Shown here piece by piece: positions 1-4,454 of a stretch of 5,123 nt of DNA; positions within the stretch are counted from its first letter, which is position 1; every line of letters starts with the position of its first letter. A program made the position numbers and the translations under genes. The stretch is from Georgenia sp. GTDB lineage: Bacteria > Actinomycetota > Actinomycetes > Actinomycetales > Actinomycetaceae. Location of the stretch: positions 1 through 5,123 of the forward strand of contig DAHVRG010000110.1 of the NCBI GenBank assembly GCA_027322565.1, in the 5' to 3' direction. The notes beneath the pieces are model-generated. The model searched no databases, was not told where the DNA came from, and saw only the letters and a program-made list of their open reading frames with translations.

Positions 1-1482
1 GAGACGACGCTGGTCTTTTACGCGACCTCCGGCGTCGTCCAGCACACCGGGACGATCACCCGGGCCGGGCAGATCGGGTACCTGCCGCAGGACCCGCGGA
101 CCGGCGACCTCGACGTCCTGGCCCGGGACCGCGTGCTCTCCGCCCGCGGGATCGACGGGATCCTGCGCCGCATCCGGCGGGCGGAGAACGAGATGGCGAC
201 GAAGACCGGCGACGCCCAGGCCCGGGCCATGGAGCGCTACGCCCGGCTCGACGCCGAGTTCACCGCGCAGGGCGGCTGGGCGGCCGAGTCCGAGGCCGCG
301 CGCCTCACCTCGAACCTCGGCCTGCCGACCCGGGTCCTCGACCAGCCGCTGCACACCCTCTCCGGTGGGCAGCGCCGCCGCGTGGAGCTCGCCCGCATCC
401 TCTTCTCCGGCGCCCAGACGCTGCTCCTCGACGAGCCGACCAACCACCTCGACCACGACTCGATCGTCTGGCTGCGCGAGTACCTCGCCGCCTACGCCGG
501 CGGGCTCATCGTCATCAGCCACGACGTCGAGCTGCTCCGGGCGACCGTCAACACCGTCTTCCACCTCGACGCCAACCGCGCCGAGCTCGACGTCTACAAC
601 CTCGGCTGGGACGCCTACCTCAAGCAGCGCGAGCAGGACGAGCGACGCCGGCGCAGGGAGCGCGCCAACGCCGAGAAGAAGGCCTCCGCGCTCATGGCAC
701 AGGCGGACAAGATGCGGGCCAAGGCGACGAAGGCGGTCGCCGCGCAGAACATGATCCGCCGGGCCGAGCGGATGCTCTCCGGGCTGGAGGAGACCCGGCG
801 CGCGGACAAGGTCGCCAACCTGCGCTTCCCCGACCCGGCCCCGTGCGGGAAGGTCCCGCTCACCGCGGAGGGGCTCTCCAAGTCCTACGGCTCGCTCGAG
901 GTGTTCACCGACGTCGACCTCGCCGTCGACCGCGGGTCGAAGGTCGTCGTCCTCGGGCTCAACGGCGCGGGAAAGACGACGCTGCTGCGCATCCTCGGCG
1001 GGATCGAGGAGCCGGACACCGGCCGGGTGGTGCCCGGGCACGGGCTCAAGATCGGCTACTACGCCCAGGAGCACGAGACGCTCGACGTCGAGCGCACCGT
1101 CGTGGAGAACCTCCGCTCGGCGGCGCCCGACCTCACCGACACCCAGGTACGGTCGGTGCTCGGCTCCTTCCTGTTCTCCGGGGACGACGCCGACAAGCCG
1201 GCCAAGGTGCTCTCCGGCGGGGAGAAGACCCGCCTCGCGCTCGCGGTGCTCGTCGTCTCCTCGGCGAACGTCCTGCTGCTCGACGAGCCGACGAACAACC
1301 TCGACCCGGCCTCCCGCGAGGAGATCCTCGCCGCGCTGCGCACGTTCACCGGCGCCGTCGTGCTCGTGACGCACGACGAGGGCGCCGTCGACGCGCTCCA
1401 GCCCGAGCGGGTGCTCCTCCTGCCCGACGGCGACGAGGACCTGTGGAGCGACGAGTACGCCGAGCTGATCGCGCTCGCCTGA
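1..1482 (+). CDS. ABC-F family ATPase, two nucleotide-binding domains, 5' end missing
   Basis: The frame is open from the first base to the TGA at 1480-1482, giving 493 visible residues. Members are usually about 530-545 residues, so roughly 40 N-terminal residues lie outside. Counting from base 1, the first domain shows a Q-loop (GYLPQDP, 26-32), signature LSGGQ (120-124), Walker B LLLDEPTNHLD (141-151) and switch His174. A long charged, Arg/Ala/Lys-rich linker (about 195-275) follows. The second domain has Walker A GLNGAGKTT (319-327), Q356, LSGGEK (404-409), LLLDEPTNNLD (425-435) and His458. There are no membrane segments. Paired cassettes joined by a charged linker define ABC-F proteins: soluble, ribosome-associated ATPases that act in translation or antibiotic target protection, not transporters, although many are named macrolide-transport ATP-binding proteins. 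Which role applies cannot be told here. The first codon is GAG where the Walker A Lys is expected, and residues 5-16 fit the family poorly. Confidence 0.93.
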   Translation, partial: ETTLVFYATSGVVQHTGTITRAGQIGYLPQDPRTGDLDVLARDRVLSARGIDGILRRIRRAENEMATKTGDAQARAMERYARLDAEFTAQGGWAAESEAARLTSNLGLPTRVLDQPLHTLSGGQRRRVELARILFSGAQTLLLDEPTNHLDHDSIVWLREYLAAYAGGLIVISHDVELLRATVNTVFHLDANRAELDVYNLGWDAYLKQREQDERRRRRERANAEKKASALMAQADKMRAKATKAVAAQNMIRRAERMLSGLEETRRADKVANLRFPDPAPCGKVPLTAEGLSKSYGSLEVFTDVDLAVDRGSKVVVLGLNGAGKTTLLRILGGIEEPDTGRVVPGHGLKIGYYAQEHETLDVERTVVENLRSAAPDLTDTQVRSVLGSFLFSGDDADKPAKVLSGGEKTRLALAVLVVSSANVLLLDEPTNNLDPASREEILAALRTFTGAVVLVTHDEGAVDALQPERVLLLPDGDEDLWSDEYAELIALA

Positions 1483-1510
1483 GCTCGCGGGGGCGTCCCG
1501 TCCGTGCGGG

Positions 1511-1540
1511 GAGCGGCACCTGCGTCCGCGGTGCCGACTC
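1511..1540 (+). terminator. GC-rich hairpin after the ABC-F gene, probable terminator
   Basis: The arm GAGCGGCACC (1511-1520) pairs with GGTGCCGACTC (1530-1540), giving ten base pairs with a single bulged A at 1537 and a nine-base loop. It starts 28 bases past the ABC-F stop. There is no T-run, which is common for actinobacterial terminators. It would separate the ABC-F gene from the kinase gene starting at 1571. The function is inferred from position and stem quality only. Confidence 0.55.
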
Positions 1541-1570
1541 ACCGTCCGGCCGCTGTGAGAAGGTCCTCCC

Positions 1571-2296
1571 ATGCGCCTCGTCGTCATCTTCGGTCCGCCC
1601 GCTGTCGGGAAGATGACGGTGGGACGGGCGCTCGCCGACAGCAGCACCTTCCGCCTGTTCCACAACCACGCGCTGATCGAGCCGCTGCTCGAGGTGTTCG
1701 ACTACGGGACGCCGCCGTTCACCCGGCTGCTCAGTGCCTGGCGTGCCCAGGCGGTCGAGGAGGCCGCGCGGTCGCGGACCGACCTGGTGCTCACCTACGT
1801 CTGGGGCCTCGAGCTCGAGGAGGACGCCGAGGAGCTGGCCACCTACATCCGCCCCTACGTCGCTCGTGGGGCACAGGTGGCGTTCGTGGAGCTGTCCGCC
1901 GACCTGGACACCCGGCTGCAGCGCAACCGGACCGAGCTGCGCCTCGCGGAGAAGCGGTCGAAACGGGACGTCCGGTGGTCCGACGCCAACGTGCGCGAGA
2001 TGGAGCGCTATGTCATGAACACCGGCCGGGGGAGTGGCTCCGAGCCGCTACCGGGCGACGCCCTCCTGGCGCAGCACCGGCACCTGCGCCTGGACAACAG
2101 CCGGCTCGCCCCCGACGACGCGGCCGCGCGGATCCTCGGCTGGCTGGACGGCTCGCGCGAGGGCTCGCCGGACGCGGCGACCCCTCGCACGCCGGGTGAG
2201 GGGGAGCGGTCCCTCAGGCCGCGCCGGCCTGCTCGGCGTACTGGTTCACGAACACGACCATGTCCGCGAGCCGCATCTCCTTGGGGGACGCGGTGA
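1571..2296 (+). CDS. small P-loop kinase-like ATPase (AAA family), with over-long C-terminus
   Basis: The ATG at 1571 is preceded by AGAAGG (1558-1563) with seven bases between, a good ribosome site. The 241-residue product opens with a beta strand and Walker A GPPAVGKMT (8-16), followed by FHNH (30-33), the pattern of the small bacterial ATPases resembling shikimate or adenylate kinases. The Arg-rich stretch near 117-135 (RLQRNRTELR, KRSKRD) looks like a lid. RLDNSRLAPDDAAARI (173-188) is the usual family C-terminus. The family is annotated only as AAA ATPase or nucleoside-kinase-like; the substrate is unknown, probably a small cytoplasmic molecule phosphorylated with ATP. Members end soon after the 'LDN...LSPEEAA' region, at about 185-205 residues. 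The last 47 residues here (195-241) are low-complexity Arg/Pro/Gly, and residues from about 215 are encoded antisense to the lipoprotein gene, so the true stop may have been lost by a frameshift. I see no promoter of its own in 1483-1570. Confidence 0.8.
   Translation: MRLVVIFGPPAVGKMTVGRALADSSTFRLFHNHALIEPLLEVFDYGTPPFTRLLSAWRAQAVEEAARSRTDLVLTYVWGLELEEDAEELATYIRPYVARGAQVAFVELSADLDTRLQRNRTELRLAEKRSKRDVRWSDANVREMERYVMNTGRGSGSEPLPGDALLAQHRHLRLDNSRLAPDDAAARILGWLDGSREGSPDAATPRTPGEGERSLRPRRPARRTGSRTRPCPRAASPWGTR
2181..2216. terminator. overlapping hairpins at the convergent gene ends, possible bidirectional terminator
   Basis: Two perfect six-base inverted repeats share an arm. CCCCTC (2181-2186) pairs with GAGGGG (2198-2203); an additional G-T and C-G pair closes a seven-base loop. 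TGAGGG (2197-2202) pairs with CCCTCA (2211-2216) around an eight-base loop. The second repeat's right end contains the complement of the lipoprotein stop (TCA, 2214-2216). No T-tract follows on either strand. The position between converging genes suits a terminator serving both, but the kinase frame as sequenced reads through it. Confidence 0.4.
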
Positions 2297-2837
2297 GGGT
2301 GACCACGCCGTCCTCGACCCGCTGGTAGCAGGTGATGGAGGTGCCCGCCTCGTCGGTCCCGCAGCTCCCGGTGCCCGCCGGGGTGTTGTCGGTCTCGATG
2401 TACTCGACCAGGGACTCGTACGGGGAGCTCAGCACGTTGCCGTCCAGGGCGACCATCGCGCTCGGGCTGTCCGTGGAGTAGATGTGGGCGGGACCCTCGC
2501 CGTCCATGAGCGTGAACTGCGCGATGGTCTCCGGCGGCTTCGCCACCGCGGCGGCGGGGATGACCGCGCCGTCGGGGGCCGGGCCGGGGTCGGGGGTCTC
2601 GGCCGCGGTGTCGGCCGACGTGTCGTCGGTGTCCTCGGTCGCTTCCGTGGGCTCCTCGACAGCGTCCTCCGCGTCGGCCGCCGGGGTGGTCGGCTCCTCC
2701 TGGCTGGTGGTCTCCTCCTGCGCCGCCGGGGGCGTCGTGGCGGCGTCGCCCGGGCTGTCGGAGTCGCTGCCGCAGGCCGTCAGGCCCAGCGAGGCGAGGA
2801 CGAGGGCTGAGAGGAACACAGCGGGCTTGCGCGGCAA
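2214..2837 (-). CDS. lipoprotein with acidic Thr/Glu/Asp-rich stalk, family not recognised
   Basis: The 207-residue product begins at TTG (2837), chosen because GGAG (complement of 2844-2847) sits six bases upstream and because it gives a compact signal peptide: PRK, a hydrophobic core (6-19) and lipobox LTAC with Cys22. Cys22 should be lipidated and the protein held on the outer face of the membrane. Residues 23-99 contain no Lys or Arg and are packed with Thr, Glu, Asp, Ala and Pro, a disordered stalk that probably spans the cell wall. A globular part follows (about 103-203), ending in NQYAEQAGAA, with Cys159 and Cys170 spaced CX10C and able to form a disulfide. I do not recognise the domain and assign no function. 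It has its own promoter (2887-2915) and is therefore probably a single-gene unit. A longer frame extends upstream to 3149, but that part is low-complexity and lacks a signal peptide. Confidence 0.85.
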   Translation of the reverse strand: MPRKPAVFLSALVLASLGLTACGSDSDSPGDAATTPPAAQEETTSQEEPTTPAADAEDAVEEPTEATEDTDDTSADTAAETPDPGPAPDGAVIPAAAVAKPPETIAQFTLMDGEGPAHIYSTDSPSAMVALDGNVLSSPYESLVEYIETDNTPAGTGSCGTDEAGTSITCYQRVEDGVVTLTASPKEMRLADMVVFVNQYAEQAGAA

Positions 2838-2843
2838 GGTCGA

Positions 2844-2847
2844 CTCC
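2844..2847 (-). promoter_or_regulatory. Shine-Dalgarno deciding the TTG start of the lipoprotein gene
   Basis: On the minus strand GGAG lies six bases before the TTG at 2837. The other in-frame TTG at 2849 has no comparable purine run ahead of it and would lengthen the signal peptide N-region needlessly. Confidence 0.7.
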
Positions 2848-2858
2848 AATGGTTCGGG

Positions 2859-2868
2859 GACACGTGTC
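2859..2868. repeat. 10-bp perfect palindrome in the lipoprotein leader
   Basis: GACACGTGTC reads the same on both strands. It lies between the predicted transcription start (about 2880, minus strand) and the Shine-Dalgarno at 2844-2847. An overlapping shorter inverted repeat, CGTGT-CGT-ACACG, spans 2863-2875. The pair could be an operator, or simply chance; nothing in the sequence names a regulator. Confidence 0.4.
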
Positions 2869-2886
2869 GTACACGGGGCTCCGGAC

Positions 2887-2915
2887 ACCCTACCTGGCAA
2901 CGACCGGCTCGTCAG
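2887..2915 (-). promoter_or_regulatory. sigma-70-type promoter for the lipoprotein gene
   Basis: Read on the minus strand, CTGACG (complement of 2910-2915) and TAGGGT (complement of 2887-2892) are separated by exactly 17 bases. This is close to the actinobacterial housekeeping pattern of TTGAC-like and TANNNT boxes. Transcription would start near 2880, leaving a leader of about 43 bases that contains the palindrome at 2859-2868 and the ribosome site. Confidence 0.6.
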
Positions 2916-2934
2916 ACTCGCTGGCTTCAGGCAC

Positions 2935-2954
2935 GGAAGGCCAGGGCCGCTTCC
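2935..2954 (-). terminator. weak hairpin downstream of SURF1
   Basis: GGAAGGC (2935-2941) can pair with GCC plus TTCC (2946-2954), giving seven pairs with a two-base bulge and a four-base loop. It lies 9 bases beyond the SURF1 stop on the minus strand and just upstream of the lipoprotein promoter, where a terminator would be expected. There is no T-run, so the call is tentative. Confidence 0.3.
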
Positions 2955-2962
2955 GCCGATGG

Positions 2963-3793
2963 TCAGGCCTCGTGCAGCTGGGCGTCGATGAGGGCGTCCT
3001 CCTCCTCGGCGTCCGAGCGGCGGCGGGGGGTGCGTGCGGGCCGTTCGGGTCGCGGGGCTGTCGGTGCCGGCCCACCCGCGGCCTCGCACGCCTCGCGCCG
3101 GGCGAGGACCACGTACCCGATGAGCGCACCACAGGCGAACACCCACCACTGGAAGGCGTAGGACAGGTGCGAGCCGGGGGTGGTCTCCGGACGCGGGAAG
3201 GCGCTGAGCCCGTCGACCGGTGCACCGTCCTCCGACACCGCCAGGAGGTACCCGTCGACGAGGTCTGTGGGGTCCACCCCCGCCACCTCCGCAACCGTGG
3301 CGGGCGCGATCGCGTAGACCTGCCCGGCCGGCGCGGTCCGCGTGTCGGGTGCCTCGGCCTCCCTCAGCCGGCCGACGACGAGCACCTCACCCTGCGGATA
3401 GTCGGGGAGCACGGGCTCGGCGTCCCCAAGGGGCAGCCAGCCCCGGTCGACGACGAGGCGACCGCCGCCGTCGGTCTCGAGCACCGCGAGCACGCGGGCC
3501 GCGGCCGCGCCGGCAACCGGACGGTTGCGCACGACCACCTGTTCCCCCGTGTAGCGGCCGGGCACCTCGACGCTGCGCCAGACCACCTCGGCCGGGACCG
3601 CGCCGTCGACCACCTCCGCGAACGGAGCGACGGGCGCGTCGTAGTTCGCGTCGACGAGGTCGTTGGCGGCGGCACGGCTCTCGTGGCGGTTCCACTGCCA
3701 GACCCCGAGGAGGACACAGGTGACGGCGACAACGACGGCGATCGCCGCCAGCCCCGCCCAGCGACCGCTCCACAGGAAGCGGTAGCGGCTCAT
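2963..3793 (-). CDS. SURF1 family protein, cytochrome oxidase assembly factor
   Basis: The 276-residue protein has the SURF1 layout: a first membrane helix (about 12-31) ending in LLGVWQWNRH, a long extracytoplasmic domain, the RGWLP motif (117-121), and a second helix (about 213-231) preceded by SHLSYAFQWW (208-217). SURF1 proteins help assemble haem-copper terminal oxidases, probably at the haem a insertion step, in the cytoplasmic membrane. Beyond the second helix a cytoplasmic tail of about 45 residues runs from Pro/Arg-rich (PRPERPARTPRRR) to acidic (DAEEEDALIDAQ); such tails are, as I recall, common in actinobacterial members. The ATG at 3793 overlaps the stop of the upstream Cys/His-protein gene as ATGA. 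No strong ribosome site stands alone there, so translation is probably coupled. The same frame is open further upstream to 4036, but that portion is antisense-frame noise over the upstream gene. Confidence 0.92.
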   Translation of the reverse strand: MSRYRFLWSGRWAGLAAIAVVVAVTCVLLGVWQWNRHESRAAANDLVDANYDAPVAPFAEVVDGAVPAEVVWRSVEVPGRYTGEQVVVRNRPVAGAAAARVLAVLETDGGGRLVVDRGWLPLGDAEPVLPDYPQGEVLVVGRLREAEAPDTRTAPAGQVYAIAPATVAEVAGVDPTDLVDGYLLAVSEDGAPVDGLSAFPRPETTPGSHLSYAFQWWVFACGALIGYVVLARREACEAAGGPAPTAPRPERPARTPRRRSDAEEEDALIDAQLHEA

Positions 3794-4023
3794 AGCTCTG
3801 TGACGGGGATGACCTCGCGCAGGAACGACCGCGTCCCGAGGAAGGACTCGAGGTGCTCCCGGTGCTCCTCGCACGCCAGCCAGGTCTTGCGGCGGTCCGC
3901 GCCGTGGATCCGCGGGTTGTTCCACTGCAACGCCCAGACGGCGGCGGTGCGGCAGCCCTTGGCGCTGCAGATGTGCTCGGCGAGTGCCTCGGTGGGGCGG
4001 CCGGGGGAGGCGAACGTGCTCAC
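3790..4023 (-). CDS. 77-residue conserved Cys/His-rich protein, putative metal binding, function unknown
   Basis: The GTG at 4023 overlaps the DUF3099 stop as GTGA, with AGAGGTGG about ten bases upstream, and the gene ends in ATGA overlapping the SURF1 start. The protein has Cys19 and Cys24 (CX4C), then an Arg/Trp-rich middle (WALQWNNP, RRKTWLA), then Cys51, His54 and His57 in CEEHREH. These five residues could form a zinc site of the treble-clef or ribbon sort. There is no signal peptide or membrane helix, so it should be cytoplasmic. I recall similar 60-80-residue proteins in many actinobacteria, listed as hypothetical and sometimes mislabelled acetone carboxylase; 77 residues is far too small for that enzyme. 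Sandwiched between a membrane protein and SURF1 with no spacing, it may act with them in oxidase biogenesis, for example in metal handling, but this is inference. Confidence 0.85.
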   Translation of the reverse strand: MSTFASPGRPTEALAEHICSAKGCRTAAVWALQWNNPRIHGADRRKTWLACEEHREHLESFLGTRSFLREVIPVTEL

Positions 4024-4349
4024 CGCAGGTAGCCACCTCTCAGGTCGATGGGCGGGTACGTCGGGCGCTGTGCGTCGGGAGGAGCTTCCAGCTCGGGCGC
4101 CCCGATCAGCGTATCGGCTGGCTCGGGGCGCTTGGCGCCGGCGTTGGCGGCCAGCACGGCGACGTAGGGCAGCAGCACAGCTCCGGCCGCCATCACCCAC
4201 TGCAGCCAGCCGTCGGTGAAGAACAGGCCGGCGACACAGGCTGTGCGGATCGCCATCGAGATCAGGTAGCGCACCATCCGGCCGTGGACGTCCTCGCTCA
4301 GCGGTCGCCCCACCGAGGTGATCGCGTGAACCTGCGCCTTCCTGCCCAC
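4020..4349 (-). CDS. DUF3099 small membrane protein
   Basis: The 109-residue product matches the DUF3099 pattern: an N-terminal ITSVGRPLSEDV stretch, then RYLISMAIRTACV (27-39), leading into two closely spaced hydrophobic helices (about 30-45 and 49-70; VLLPYVAVLAANAG near the end). A short cytoplasmic-type tail rich in Pro and Glu follows. The family is restricted, as far as I know, to actinobacteria and has no established function. The start is GTG at 4349: the family-typical region begins only a few residues later, and no earlier start is needed. There is no Shine-Dalgarno, but a -10 box lies six bases before the GTG, suggesting a leaderless message. It is the first gene of a three-gene unit and its stop overlaps the start of the Cys/His-protein gene by four bases. 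A later GTG (codon 13) is possible but would cut the conserved N-terminus. Confidence 0.9.
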   Translation of the reverse strand: MGRKAQVHAITSVGRPLSEDVHGRMVRYLISMAIRTACVAGLFFTDGWLQWVMAAGAVLLPYVAVLAANAGAKRPEPADTLIGAPELEAPPDAQRPTYPPIDLRGGYLR

Positions 4350-4355
4350 AACTCG

Positions 4356-4361
4356 AGCCTA
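4356..4361 (-). promoter_or_regulatory. -10 box of a leaderless promoter for the DUF3099-SURF1 unit
   Basis: On the minus strand TAGGCT fits the TANNNT consensus. Six bases (CGAGTT) separate it from the GTG at 4349, so transcription would begin at or next to the start codon. No ribosome site exists in the 20 bases upstream. I found no good -35 box at the expected distance. Confidence 0.5.
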
Positions 4362-4362
4362 A

Positions 4363-4376
4363 CCCCGCGATCGGGG
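4363..4376. repeat. inverted repeat CCCCG-CGAT-CGGGG within the promoter spacer
   Basis: Five-base arms 4363-4367 and 4372-4376 flank CGAT. The element abuts the -10 box at 4356-4361 on its upstream side, a position where a bound repressor or activator would affect the minus-strand promoter. It could be chance in such G+C-rich DNA. Confidence 0.3.
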
Positions 4377-4421
4377 CGGTGGCGCGCCCGAGACGGCGCC
4401 CCGGCCCACCGCAGGGTTCGG

Positions 4422-4427
4422 TACCGT
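4422..4427 (+). promoter_or_regulatory. -10 box for fabG
   Basis: TACCGT fits the actinobacterial TANNNT pattern and would start transcription near 4434. That leaves a leader of about 20 bases containing GGGAGG before the GTG at 4455. No convincing -35 box lies 16-19 bases upstream. The rest of the 105-bp space between the divergent genes (4350-4454) shows no reading frame I would call. Confidence 0.45.
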
Positions 4428-4444
4428 GCCTGAGACGCACGATC

Positions 4445-4450
4445 GGGAGG
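4445..4450 (+). promoter_or_regulatory. Shine-Dalgarno deciding the GTG start of fabG
   Basis: GGGAGG is followed by ACAC and then GTG at 4455. The four-base gap is short, but this is the only start with a strong ribosome site before the dinucleotide-binding motif. The next in-frame GTG codons fall inside the first beta strand. Confidence 0.7.
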
Positions 4451-4454
4451 ACAC

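Noticed and set aside
133..1482. Starting the ABC-F gene at the GTG at 133
   Set aside because: The same frame is open to base 1 and already encodes the Q-loop (GYLPQDP) before this codon, so the gene begins outside the window.
1..1482. Calling the ABC-F protein an antibiotic resistance determinant
   Set aside because: ABC-F members with and without resistance activity share these motifs, and neither the linker nor the neighbours identify a drug target.
843..1616. A 257-codon plus-strand frame inside the ABC-F gene
   Set aside because: It is an Arg/Ala/Gly-rich shadow of the second ATPase domain and has no ribosome site.
2008..2874. A 288-codon minus-strand frame over the kinase and lipoprotein genes
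   Set aside because: It is a shifted frame of the lipoprotein gene dominated by Gly, Arg and His; the real frame has a lipobox and a ribosome site.
2838..3149. N-terminal extension of the lipoprotein to 3149
   Set aside because: The added part is low-complexity and would bury the signal peptide inside the protein; the TTG at 2837 has a ribosome site and yields a normal lipoprotein signal.
3794..4036. SURF1 starting upstream at 4036
   Set aside because: The added residues have no SURF1 likeness and overlap the Cys/His-protein gene in another frame; the ATG at 3793 sits just before the first helix and in an ATGA overlap.
2849..4219. A 456-codon open frame on the plus strand opposite SURF1 and its neighbours
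   Set aside because: It is antisense to three well-supported genes, lacks recognisable motifs and is rich in Arg, Gly, Pro, Ala and Asp/His, as expected when high third-position G+C suppresses stops in other frames.
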